Source of the DNA: Anaerolineae bacterium | Lineage (GTDB): Bacteria; Chloroflexota; Anaerolineae; B4-G1; DUEL01 | Direction of reading: 5' to 3' | Assembly: GCA_016926575.1 (NCBI GenBank) | Contig: JAFGOJ010000340.1 | Span: forward strand, 1 to 6,466 | DNA length: 6,466 bases | The notes under the pieces: model-generated | Told to the model about the DNA's origin: nothing | Database searches by the model: none | What the model saw: the letters and a program-made list of their open reading frames with translations, nothing else | Part shown: piece after piece, positions 1 through 6,188 of the stretch | How the letters are laid out: every line of letters starts with the position of its first letter | Numbering within the stretch: position 1 is the first letter of the stretch | Program-made: the position numbers and the translations under genes

Positions 1-120
1 ACCATCCCCTTCTCCAAGTTCATGCACGTCATTGCCGGCGCGCTGGTGACGATGATTCGCGAGATGGAGGAAGAGGAGCACGCCGGGCTGGAGAAAGGAG
101 CGTCCCATGTCGCGGCTTGA
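1..120 (+). CDS. C-terminal end of a membrane subunit, probably NarI/DsrM-like cytochrome b (partial)
   Basis: The plus frame open from base 1 ends at TGA 118-120 and gives the last 39 residues of a protein whose start lies outside the window. It begins TIPFSKFMHVIAGALVTMI and ends in a very acidic tail (REMEEEEHAGLEKGASHVAA). The PFSKxxH motif at the end of a hydrophobic helix resembles the last transmembrane segment of NarI, DsrM and HdrE-type heme b subunits, where the His is close to or serves as a heme ligand. That is family knowledge, and only one helix is visible here. The gene overlaps the next one by 14 bp, and the downstream protein is the usual partner of such subunits (HdrD/DsrK type), which supports the reading. 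The other two frames either stop early or give arginine-rich peptides. The coding call is fairly secure; the family is tentative. Confidence 0.55.
   Translation, partial: TIPFSKFMHVIAGALVTMIREMEEEEHAGLEKGASHVAA
94..100 (+). promoter_or_regulatory. Shine-Dalgarno site for the HdrD/DsrK-like gene
   Basis: AAAGGAG lies six bases before the ATG at 107, inside the 3' end of the preceding gene. It fixes the start of the iron-sulfur protein and indicates translational coupling with the overlapping upstream gene. Confidence 0.7.
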
Positions 121-1315
121 CTTGAAACGGTTCACGTTCATGCAGTTGATGGAATTGGACGCCTGCACGCGCTGCGGCGAGTGCGTCACGTGGTGCCCCA
201 CTTTCGCGGAGAAGGAACAACTGGACGCGATTACCCCGCTGCGCAAGATCGAGGCCGTGCGCGGTTTCGTCAACCAGCAGTACGGGCTGCGCGCGCGCAT
301 CTTCGGGGCGCGTCCCATCGACGAGACCGCGTTCCGCACCCACTCCAGCGGCACCTACGATTGCACCCTGTGCGGGCGCTGCGGTGTGGTCTGCCCGGTG
401 CACATCGACACGCGCAGTCTGTGGATTGCGATGCGCGAGCAGTTGGTGGACCAGGGGGTCTACCCCGATACGATGGACCACCTGCGCAAGACGGTCACCA
501 CGTCCTACAACATCTCCGGCGACGACAACGCCAACCGGCTGATCTGGAGCCAGAACTTGAAGCAGATTCCCGACGGCGTGGGGAAGAAACAGCATGCCGA
601 GACGGTCTACTTCGTCGGCTGCGTGGCGTCCTTCTACCCGCAGTCCTACTCCGTGCCGCAGAGTATGGTCGAGGTGCTCGAGCATGCCGGGGTCGACTAT
701 ATGACGATGGGCGGGGAAGAGTGGTGCTGCGGCTTTCCGTTGATCATCGCCGGCATGGGCGACGCGGCCGTCGAGTGCGTCCGTCACAACGTCGAGGCGG
801 TGCGCAAGACCGGCGCGAAGCGGCTGGTGGCGGCCTGCCCCTCCTGCTACCACACCTGGAAGGACGAGTACGCCCACATTCTTGGCGAGCCGCTCGGGTT
901 CGAGGTACTGCACGCCACAGAGCTCCTGGCGGAGATCGTGGGGAAGCTGAGCTTGAAGCCGCTGGACGACACGGTCACTTACCACGATCCGTGTGACCTG
1001 GGGCGGACGAGCGGCATCTACGACGCGCCGCGCGCCGTGATCCGCGCCATCCCGGGGGCAGAGTTCATCGAGATGGCCGACCATCACGAGTATTCGCTGT
1101 GCTGCGGCGGCGGTGGCGACGTGGAGATGGCCGACAAGGACCTGTCGGCGGCCGTGGCCGACCGGCGCGTCCAGCAGGCCGCCGATACCGGTGCGAAGTA
1201 CTTGCTGTCGGCCTGCCAGCAGTGCACGCGCACGCTGGCCGGGGCTGCGCGGCGCAACAAGGTGCGCGTCCGCTCGATGGACATCGTCGAATTGCTGGCG
1301 AAGCAGTTGGCTTAG
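107..1315 (+). CDS. (Fe-S)-binding protein, HdrD/DsrK/GlpC-like, two 4Fe-4S and two CCG domains
   Basis: A 402-residue soluble iron-sulfur protein. Two ferredoxin-type 4Fe-4S motifs are complete: C20, C23, C26, C30 and C86, C89, C92, C96, each followed by Pro. Two CCG domains follow: C172, C207-C208, C244, C247, and C296, C332-C333, C370, C373. The layout is HdrC fused to HdrB, as in HdrD, DsrK, TmcB and GlpC. In HdrB, complete CCG sets bind non-cubane [4Fe-4S] clusters that reduce disulfides; both sets are complete here, so a catalytic thiol/disulfide role is possible rather than pure electron relay. No signal peptide or membrane helix is seen, so it is probably cytoplasmic and docked on the upstream cytochrome b-like subunit. 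The lipoate ligase downstream suggests a lipoylated partner. The substrate cannot be read from sequence. Family assignment is very secure; the exact subfamily is not. Confidence 0.93.
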   Translation: MSRLDLKRFTFMQLMELDACTRCGECVTWCPTFAEKEQLDAITPLRKIEAVRGFVNQQYGLRARIFGARPIDETAFRTHSSGTYDCTLCGRCGVVCPVHIDTRSLWIAMREQLVDQGVYPDTMDHLRKTVTTSYNISGDDNANRLIWSQNLKQIPDGVGKKQHAETVYFVGCVASFYPQSYSVPQSMVEVLEHAGVDYMTMGGEEWCCGFPLIIAGMGDAAVECVRHNVEAVRKTGAKRLVAACPSCYHTWKDEYAHILGEPLGFEVLHATELLAEIVGKLSLKPLDDTVTYHDPCDLGRTSGIYDAPRAVIRAIPGAEFIEMADHHEYSLCCGGGGDVEMADKDLSAAVADRRVQQAADTGAKYLLSACQQCTRTLAGAARRNKVRVRSMDIVELLAKQLA

Positions 1316-1328
1316 CCTTTCACCGCAA

Positions 1329-1367
1329 TTTACCTTCCCAGAAGCTGAAAGCTTCCGGGAAGGTAAA
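1329..1367 (+). repeat. Long intergenic hairpin just before the lipoate ligase ribosome site
   Basis: An 11-base arm (1329-1339) pairs perfectly with 1357-1367. Inside, after one A/C mismatch (1340/1356), GAAGCT (1341-1346) pairs with AGCTTC (1350-1355) around a GAA loop (1347-1349). An A run, not a T run, follows on the plus strand, and no T run follows on the minus strand, so it is not a standard terminator. It ends seven bases before the AAGGAG of the next gene, so in mRNA it could affect stability, processing or translation. The GAA loop and perfect long arms resemble the palindromes at the end of the window, so it may be a dispersed repeat. Confidence 0.75.
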
Positions 1368-1373
1368 AAAGTT

Positions 1374-1379
1374 AAGGAG
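1374..1379 (+). promoter_or_regulatory. Shine-Dalgarno site selecting a TTG start for the lipoate ligase
   Basis: AAGGAG lies eight bases before TTG 1388-1390. No ATG in frame nearby has such a site, and the protein beginning at this TTG has the expected N-terminus of the lipoate ligase family (KLYKLGSVSWEDSQLLYHAL). Confidence 0.75.
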
Positions 1380-1387
1380 AACGCACG

Positions 1388-2431
1388 TTGAAACTCTACA
1401 AACTCGGTTCTGTATCCTGGGAAGATTCCCAACTTCTGTACCACGCGCTGCCGCGCATTGGCCGTGAGGGAGTGATCCTCCTCTCGCCGGCTACACCCTA
1501 CATCTGCATCGGCTACTTTCAGGACGCCGAGCAAGAGGTCGACATGGCCTACTGCCGCGAGAACGGCATCCCCGTCTTTCGGCGTGAGGTGGGGGGTGGG
1601 GCGGTCTACCTCGATGGCGCGCAGCTTTTCTTCCAGATGGTCATCCGCAAGGACAACCCGTTGGTGCCGCAGGGGACGAAGCTCGACTTCTACCGCAAGT
1701 TCTTGCAGGCGCCGATCAATGCCTATCGCGCGCTGGGTATCCCCGCCGAGTACCGCCCGGTCAACGACATCGTCGCCAACCAGCGCAAGGTCTCCGGCAC
1801 CGGCGCGGCAGAGATCGAGGACTACTACATTTTGGTGGGCAATTTGATCGTCGACTTCAACTACGAGATGATGGCCCGCTTGTTGAAGGTGCCCGACGAG
1901 AAGTTCCGCGACAAGGTCTACAAGACCATCTACGACAATCTATCGACCATCAAGCGGGAGGTCGAGAACGTGCCGCCGACGGACGAGCTGTGGACGTTGA
2001 TGGGCGACACGTTCATGGAGGTGCTGGGGCCGATGGAGGTCCAGGAGACGGTGGACGAGGAGTGGCGCGCCAAGGCCGACGAATTGGGCGAGACGCTCCT
2101 GACCGACGAGTGGCTGCTGCGCAAGCGCCCGACGCGCGGCAGTGGGCGCTCGGTGCGCATCCGCGCCGGCGTCGACGTGCACCACAAGATGTACAAGGCC
2201 CCCGGCGGCCTGATCCGCGCTACGACCCACGTGGAGGAGGGCGTGATCACCCACGTCGACATCTCCGGTGACTTCTTCTTCTTCCCGCGCGAAAAGTTGA
2301 ACGACCTGGCGGCGGCACTGGAGGGCGTGTCGCTGGCCGAGGTGGAACCCACCCTGGCGCGTTTCTACGAGACGGAAGGGGTGGAAAGCCCCGGCGTGAC
2401 CCCTGCCGACCTCGCGCAGGTGGTGGGGTAA
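1388..2431 (+). CDS. lplA: Lipoate-protein ligase family protein (BPL/LplA/LipB fold), TTG start
   Basis: A 347-residue enzyme expected to activate lipoate with ATP to lipoyl-AMP and attach it to a lysine of a lipoyl domain, in the cytoplasm. The signature RREVGGGAVYLD is at 65-76; classical ligases usually have His before the last Asp, and here it is Leu75. The KxSG motif with the lipoyl-AMP-binding lysine is at K134 (RKVSGTGAA). NDI at 126-128 is also typical. Residues from about 250 to 345, starting near RSVRIRAG, look like the accessory C-terminal domain, so this is a long single-chain ligase rather than a split LplA/LplB. It lies 72 bp after the HdrD/DsrK-like gene on the same strand, probably one operon. 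This hints that its target belongs to that electron-transfer system, for example a GcvH-like lipoate-binding protein, rather than 2-oxoacid dehydrogenases; the target is inference. An octanoyltransferase role is an alternative. Confidence 0.92.
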   Translation: MKLYKLGSVSWEDSQLLYHALPRIGREGVILLSPATPYICIGYFQDAEQEVDMAYCRENGIPVFRREVGGGAVYLDGAQLFFQMVIRKDNPLVPQGTKLDFYRKFLQAPINAYRALGIPAEYRPVNDIVANQRKVSGTGAAEIEDYYILVGNLIVDFNYEMMARLLKVPDEKFRDKVYKTIYDNLSTIKREVENVPPTDELWTLMGDTFMEVLGPMEVQETVDEEWRAKADELGETLLTDEWLLRKRPTRGSGRSVRIRAGVDVHHKMYKAPGGLIRATTHVEEGVITHVDISGDFFFFPREKLNDLAAALEGVSLAEVEPTLARFYETEGVESPGVTPADLAQVVG

Positions 2432-2437
2432 GAGCAA

Positions 2438-2470
2438 GAAAAGGGGTCGGTCTCAGACCGACCCCTTTTC
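2438..2470. terminator. Bidirectional rho-independent terminator between convergent genes
   Basis: Sixteen-base arms (2438-2453 and 2455-2470) are perfectly complementary around a single central C. The core pairs GGGGTCGGTCT with AGACCGACCCC and ends in TTTTC on the plus strand, and equally TTTTC on the minus strand. It starts seven bases after the ligase stop and lies 35 bases after the stop of the minus-strand radical SAM gene, so it can end both transcripts. Confidence 0.85.
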
Positions 2471-2538
2471 GTACACCCGCCGGAAGGGGTGGCTCAGACC
2501 GATTCTATGCGCCCACTTGCTCGCACACCCGCCGGAAG
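2452..2538. repeat. Imperfect tandem duplication covering the 3' end of the radical SAM gene
   Basis: Two exact words recur in the same order: CTCAGACCGA at 2452-2461 and 2493-2502, and ACACCCGCCGGAAG at 2473-2486 and 2525-2538. The inner copy (2493-2538) contains the stop codon and last codons of the radical SAM gene. The outer copy (2452-2486) is 11 bases shorter between the words and merges into the terminator stem. On the minus strand the outer copy can be read as FRRVYEKGSV, recalling FRRVCEQVGA at the real C-terminus but in another frame. Confidence 0.75.
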
Positions 2539-3983
2539 TGGTAGCCGTAGATCGAGAGGGTGATCGCCAACGGGAAGAGCCTGGGCCGGCGAAAGAGTGC
2601 CCAGAAGAACAGCCGCCAATAGTGCGCTCGTTCCACTCCTTTGATGCCCAACTGGTAGATGGAACGCCAAAACGCCATGAGATGCTCCCGGTCGAGATGG
2701 TAGCGCACGTCCGGCGCTTTGTACTCCTGGAGGAACGTCTTGACGCGCGCGTAGTAGACGCCGGGGGCGTAGATGTGGTTCAAAATGCGCTTGTAGCCCG
2801 CTTGTAATGCATCCAGGTCCATCTTGGGGACAATGTTCGTCGATCCATCCACGTTGTTGCCCGAGGATTCGTCCACCAAGCGGCCCTCTTTCTTCAACCG
2901 CTCGTACAGGCGCGTCCCATAGGGGGCCTGCAGCAGCCCTACCATCGCCGTCACCACGCCGCTCTTCTGGATGAAATCGATCTGGCGTTGGAAGATGGAG
3001 GACGTGTCGCTGTCGAAGCCGACGATGAAGCCGCCCTGTACCTGCAAGCCGGCCCGCTGGAGCGTGCGCACGCTGGTGACCAGGTCCCGCCCCTGGTTCT
3101 GAACCTTGCCGCATTCGGCCAGCGCCTCCTCATTCGGCGTCTCGATGCCGACGAACACGTTCTGGAATCCGGCCTGGGCCATCGACGCCGTCAATTCGGC
3201 ATCGTCGGCCAGGTTGATGGAGACCTCCGTGCTGAAGCCCATTCCCACCTTCCCCTTGCGCCACGCGATCAGAGCGGGCAGCACCTCGGTCTTGATCTTT
3301 TGTTTGTTGCCGATGAAGTTGTCGTCGACGAAGAACACGTCGCCGCGCCAGCCCAGCGCGTAGAGCCGGTCCATCTCGGCGATCAACTGGGCGGCGGTTT
3401 TGGTGCGCGGCCGGCGTCCGAGGAGCGCCGTCACGTTGCAGAAGTCGCAGTTGAACGGGCAGCCCCGCGAAAACTGCACGTCCATTGTGGCGTACTCCCG
3501 CATATCGATCAGCTCCCAGAGCGGAACGGGCGTCTGTTCGATGTCGGCGAAGGCGTCGGTGGCGTACACCCGCTGCGCGCACCCGCGTTCCAGATCGGCC
3601 AGGAAGGGCGGCAGGGTCAGCTCGGCCTCGTTGAGCACGAAATGGTCGACGTTGGCAAAGGCCTCGTGCTCACCGGTGAAGAGCGGGCCGCCGGCAACCA
3701 CCGGCACGCCCGCCGCCTTGCACCGGTCGATGACGCGGCGGGCGGTGTCGCGCTGGACGTTCATCGCGCTGACGAAGGCGTAGTCCGCCCACGCCAGGTC
3801 CTTCTCGGTCACGTCGCGCACGTTGAGATCGACCAACCGCTTCTCCCACGCCGCGGGCAACAGCGCTGCGACGGTCAGCAAGCCCAATGGCGGCGACGCT
3901 GCCTTCTTGTGGATGAACTTCAGAGCGTGCTTGAAACTCCAAAACGTATCCGGAAACTCGGGGTAGACCAATAGAATGTTCAT
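2505..3983 (-). CDS. B12-binding domain radical SAM protein with DUF4070-like C-terminus (HpnP-like)
   Basis: A 492-residue protein. Residues 1-140 form a Rossmann-like cobalamin-binding domain (MNILLVYPEFPDTFWSF start; AGGPLFTGE near 97-105) without the DxHxxG motif, so B12, if bound, is not held by the classic His ligand. The radical SAM core follows at about 165-350 with the cluster motif C175, C179, C182 (RGCPFNCDFC), STEVSINLAD near 251-260 and VGIETPN near 278-284. The rest, about 350-492, matches the DUF4070-type tail, and 454-480 is rich in aromatic and hydrophobic residues, which might help it sit at a membrane. The family includes HpnP-type hopanoid C-2 methylases and many uncharacterised relatives; methylation of an unreactive carbon is the likely chemistry, the substrate unknown. 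It stands alone, convergent with the ligase and divergent from the kinase. The start is supported by GAGAGGAG a few bases upstream. Confidence 0.9.
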   Translation of the reverse strand: MNILLVYPEFPDTFWSFKHALKFIHKKAASPPLGLLTVAALLPAAWEKRLVDLNVRDVTEKDLAWADYAFVSAMNVQRDTARRVIDRCKAAGVPVVAGGPLFTGEHEAFANVDHFVLNEAELTLPPFLADLERGCAQRVYATDAFADIEQTPVPLWELIDMREYATMDVQFSRGCPFNCDFCNVTALLGRRPRTKTAAQLIAEMDRLYALGWRGDVFFVDDNFIGNKQKIKTEVLPALIAWRKGKVGMGFSTEVSINLADDAELTASMAQAGFQNVFVGIETPNEEALAECGKVQNQGRDLVTSVRTLQRAGLQVQGGFIVGFDSDTSSIFQRQIDFIQKSGVVTAMVGLLQAPYGTRLYERLKKEGRLVDESSGNNVDGSTNIVPKMDLDALQAGYKRILNHIYAPGVYYARVKTFLQEYKAPDVRYHLDREHLMAFWRSIYQLGIKGVERAHYWRLFFWALFRRPRLFPLAITLSIYGYHFRRVCEQVGA

Positions 3984-3988
3984 AACAT

Positions 3989-3996
3989 CTCCTCTC
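3989..3996 (-). promoter_or_regulatory. Shine-Dalgarno site for the radical SAM gene
   Basis: On the minus strand GAGAGGAG ends five bases before the ATG whose first base is 3983. It is purine-rich and well placed and supports this start. Confidence 0.65.
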
Positions 3997-4036
3997 GCAT
4001 TCTGCCTTGATACACGTCGACATACACCTACATCTC

Positions 4037-4065
4037 AGTTTAGAACGCTCGTGCATCCGAAACAA
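4037..4065 (-). promoter_or_regulatory. Candidate sigma70-type promoter for the radical SAM gene
   Basis: Read on the minus strand, TTGTTT (4065-4060) is followed after 17 bases by TAAACT (4042-4037). Only three of six -35 bases and four of six -10 bases match consensus, but spacing is ideal and it would give a leader of roughly 45-50 bases. It is the best candidate found in the 223-bp divergent gap. Confidence 0.35.
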
Positions 4066-4169
4066 GTGCCCGGCGAGCGATTTGGCTATGTCCTGCGACC
4101 CATTTTTCCCCTGCAGCACTATCCAATCGGCATGGGTCGACCGGCTAACCCGTTCTATCGCGCCGCAGA

Positions 4170-4198
4170 TTGCCCTCCCCATCGCGGTGTGCTATCAT
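4170..4198 (+). promoter_or_regulatory. Candidate extended -10 sigma70 promoter for the kinase-regulator operon
   Basis: TTGCCC (4170-4175), a 17-base spacer ending in TGC, and TATCAT (4193-4198) form an extended -10 promoter. Initiation six to eight bases after the -10 would fall at 4204-4206, directly at the GTG/ATG start region, so the mRNA would be nearly or fully leaderless. The GGAGGG at 4199-4204 would then lie mostly upstream of the transcript start. The rest of the gap, about 4066-4169, shows nothing else I can support. Confidence 0.5.
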
Positions 4199-4206
4199 GG
4201 AGGGTG

Positions 4207-5514
4207 ATGAGCGCCATATTTCAATTTATCGAAAAACAACAGGTCCTCGAACGGGTCGTGCGCTGGCTTCAATCCCCTCAGAACGTCCCGCGCTCGTTCC
4301 GGCGCATCTTCACGATGATGTACATCGGCCTCATCGCTGCCACGGTGATCTACCTCAACCTGGGCGCTCAAAATGCCCCCACTTCTCCGCTCGAGGAACC
4401 GGCCGTGATCACCGCGCTCCTGGTCGCCCTGATGGGCATCGAATTGTTCGAGCACAACCGCTACGGGTTGGAAACCCCCAGGCCGGTCGACACGCTCCTG
4501 CTCATCGCGCGCATCTTTCTGCTGGCCTTGATTACCCACGCCGACGAATCCGGCATCTCGCTCTTCCTCTACCCTATCATTCCCTTTCTGGCGTATTTCT
4601 CCTACGGGCTGCGGGTGAGCAACCTCATGGGCGGCATCTGCTTCGTCGTCTGCTTCTGGCAGGTGACTCAGATGACCAGCGCCTGGCACACGCGGGCCGA
4701 CGTGTTGACGCTGCTTATCATCGCCACCGAGCTGCTGATCTTTATGCAGGCCATGGCTACCGCCATCCACCGAGATGAAGAGAGCCGCCGCTACACCGAC
4801 CGCCTGTTGGCCGAGCTTGCCACGGCTCACCAGCAACTGCAACACTACGCCGGGCAGATTGCCGAGCTGGCCGCCGCCGAGGAGCGCAACCGGCTGGCCC
4901 GCGACATCCACGACAGCCTGGGCCACCACCTGACGGTGATCAACATCCAGCTCGAAAAAGCGCAAGCCTACAAGACGCGCAATCCCAACGAGGCGGACCA
5001 GGCCCTCGTGGACGCCAAACAGGCCGCCCGGGCCGCCCTGGAAGACGTGCGCCGCTCGGTCGGCACGCTGCGGGAAACGGATGGCTTCTTCTCGCTCGAA
5101 AATGCGCTGCACGGCCTGGTCGACCGGATGATCGATGCCCCCTTCTCGATCGATCTGCACGTCTCCGGCAGTGCGCAGGGCTACCCGCAACCCGCCTTGA
5201 TCGCCCTGTATCGCGCTGCCCAGGAAGGCTTGACCAACGTGCAGAAACACGCCAACGCTCGTCACGCCTGCCTGGACGTCTATCTGGGACCGCAAGAGGC
5301 GCGCCTGCGCCTTACGGACGACGGCCAGGGCTTCGCTTCCACCGCTTCGAATGCCGTCTCATCCGGCTACGGGCTGCAAGGCCTGCGCGAGCGACTGGCT
5401 CTCACCGGCGGCACGATCAACCTGCACTGCCCGCCAGAAGGCGGCACGCAGCTCGACGTCGTCGTGCCCAAGCAGTCCACCGCCGCCCGGACAGACATAA
5501 AGGCCGACCCATGA
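4207..5514 (+). CDS. Six-TM sensor histidine kinase, HisKA_3 type (NarL/DesK/LiaS-like family)
   Basis: A 435-residue kinase from ATG 4207. Six hydrophobic segments are predicted at about 33-53, 64-82, 94-111, 116-133, 138-157 and 164-186, with very short loops, so there is no sizeable external sensor domain; the stimulus is probably sensed in or near the membrane. A helical linker (about 189-222) leads to the HisKA_3 dimerisation domain with RNRLARDIHDSLGHH, where H235 is the phosphorylated histidine. The position that is Gln in the DxxxQ phosphatase motif is H240. The ATPase domain has QEGLTNVQKHANA (339-351), DDGQGF (371-376), GYGLQGLRERL (387-397) and GGT (412-414). The open frame runs upstream to 3976, but that extension lacks a ribosome site and would overlap the promoter. 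GTG 4204 is an alternative start. Its stop overlaps the regulator start by four bases. Confidence 0.93.
   Translation: MSAIFQFIEKQQVLERVVRWLQSPQNVPRSFRRIFTMMYIGLIAATVIYLNLGAQNAPTSPLEEPAVITALLVALMGIELFEHNRYGLETPRPVDTLLLIARIFLLALITHADESGISLFLYPIIPFLAYFSYGLRVSNLMGGICFVVCFWQVTQMTSAWHTRADVLTLLIIATELLIFMQAMATAIHRDEESRRYTDRLLAELATAHQQLQHYAGQIAELAAAEERNRLARDIHDSLGHHLTVINIQLEKAQAYKTRNPNEADQALVDAKQAARAALEDVRRSVGTLRETDGFFSLENALHGLVDRMIDAPFSIDLHVSGSAQGYPQPALIALYRAAQEGLTNVQKHANARHACLDVYLGPQEARLRLTDDGQGFASTASNAVSSGYGLQGLRERLALTGGTINLHCPPEGGTQLDVVVPKQSTAARTDIKADP
5499..5503 (+). promoter_or_regulatory. Weak Shine-Dalgarno site for the response regulator
   Basis: AAAGG sits seven bases before ATG 5511, inside the end of the kinase gene. 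It is weak, so expression probably depends on translational coupling through the ATGA overlap. Confidence 0.45.
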
Positions 5515-6188
5515 CAGAAAACTGCGATTCGAATGCCGTAACTGTGCTCGTCGTGGACGATCAGCGCCTGATCCGCGAGGGCATTGCTTCCCTGCTGGAC
5601 CTGCAACCCGGCGTGCGCGTGGTGGGGCTGGCCGCCGATGGGCAGGAGGGCGTGGAACAGGCGCTGGCACTCGCCCCCGACGTGGTGCTGATGGACGTGC
5701 GCATGCCGGTGCTGGACGGCGTGGCCGCCACCGCCGAAATTCGCGCCCGGCTGCCCGGTTGCCGCGTGCTGATGCTCACCACGTTCGATGACGATGCGTA
5801 CATCGTCGCGTCGCTGCAAGCCGGGGCCAGTGGCTACCTGCTCAAGGACATCCCCGCTGCCGACCTGGCCCAGGCCATTCGGTTGGTGTATGCCGGCGTC
5901 TACCAGTTGAACGCGTCGGTGGTCCACAAGCTTGTCGGGGCTGCGCCGGCCGAGCCCAACGCCCCGCCCCTGTCCCTGCTCCCCACCATCGACCTCACCG
6001 CGCGCGAGCTGGAGGTCCTGCGGCTCATCGCCACCGGCGCAACCAACAAAGAGATCGCCGACGCACTGGTGATCAGCGAGGGCACGGTCAAGAACCACGT
6101 CTCCAACATCCTCAGCCGGCTGGGGTTGCGTGACCGGGTGCAGGCGGCGCTCTACGCTCACACACACGGTCTGGTAGAGCAGCGGTAA
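5511..6188 (+). CDS. NarL/FixJ-family response regulator, 3' end altered by a mobile element
   Basis: A 225-residue DNA-binding regulator, the partner of the kinase it overlaps (ATGA 5511-5514). The receiver domain (about 10-125) has acidic residues D16 and D17, the phosphorylated D62 in LMDVRMP, T90 and the conserved K112. A linker rich in Ala and Pro (about 143-158) leads to the LuxR-type helix-turn-helix (about 160-222) with LTARELEVLRLIATGATNKEIA and SEGTVKNHVSNIL. All key residues are present, so it should be functional. Its natural end has been changed: GAG CAG CG is a target duplication and the following G TAA comes from the inverted repeat of an inserted element. Joining the other duplicate copy restores CGC ATC ATT GAC AGA CCG TAA, so the ancestral protein was probably five residues longer (IIDRP). 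Loss of this short tail after the HTH is likely tolerated. Target promoters are not identifiable. Confidence 0.94.
   Translation: MTENCDSNAVTVLVVDDQRLIREGIASLLDLQPGVRVVGLAADGQEGVEQALALAPDVVLMDVRMPVLDGVAATAEIRARLPGCRVLMLTTFDDDAYIVASLQAGASGYLLKDIPAADLAQAIRLVYAGVYQLNASVVHKLVGAAPAEPNAPPLSLLPTIDLTARELEVLRLIATGATNKEIADALVISEGTVKNHVSNILSRLGLRDRVQAALYAHTHGLVEQR
6177..6184. repeat. Left 8-bp target site duplication
   Basis: GAGCAGCG, the last complete codons of the response regulator before the inserted element. It is identical to 6337-6344 and directly abuts the left terminal inverted repeat. Confidence 0.85.

Noticed and set aside
107..1315. Assignment as glycolate oxidase subunit GlcF or glycerol-3-phosphate dehydrogenase subunit GlpC
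   Set aside because: The domain layout is shared, but no GlcD/GlcE or GlpA/GlpB-like neighbour is visible, and the upstream cytochrome b-like end and lipoate ligase fit HdrD/DsrK better. It cannot be fully excluded.
1329..1367. Hairpin as a terminator of the iron-sulfur gene
   Set aside because: It is followed by an A run on the plus strand and no T run on either strand, and an SD for the next gene follows at once.
29..1534. Long minus-strand open frame of 501 residues opposite the iron-sulfur gene
   Set aside because: It spans two well-recognised plus-strand genes and their gap, its protein is rich in Arg, His, Val and Ala without a family motif, and it is a typical antisense shadow of GC-rich codon use.
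2988..3974. Plus-strand open frame of 328 residues opposite the radical SAM gene
   Set aside because: Low-complexity antisense shadow; the minus-strand protein has full cluster and domain motifs.
3976..4206. N-terminal extension of the kinase to an upstream ATG
   Set aside because: The added residues look non-coding, no ribosome site precedes the ATG, and the extension would cover the promoter and the upstream region of the radical SAM gene.
4195..5295. Minus-strand open frame of 366 residues opposite the kinase
   Set aside because: No ribosome site or recognisable domain; fully covered by a kinase with complete motifs.
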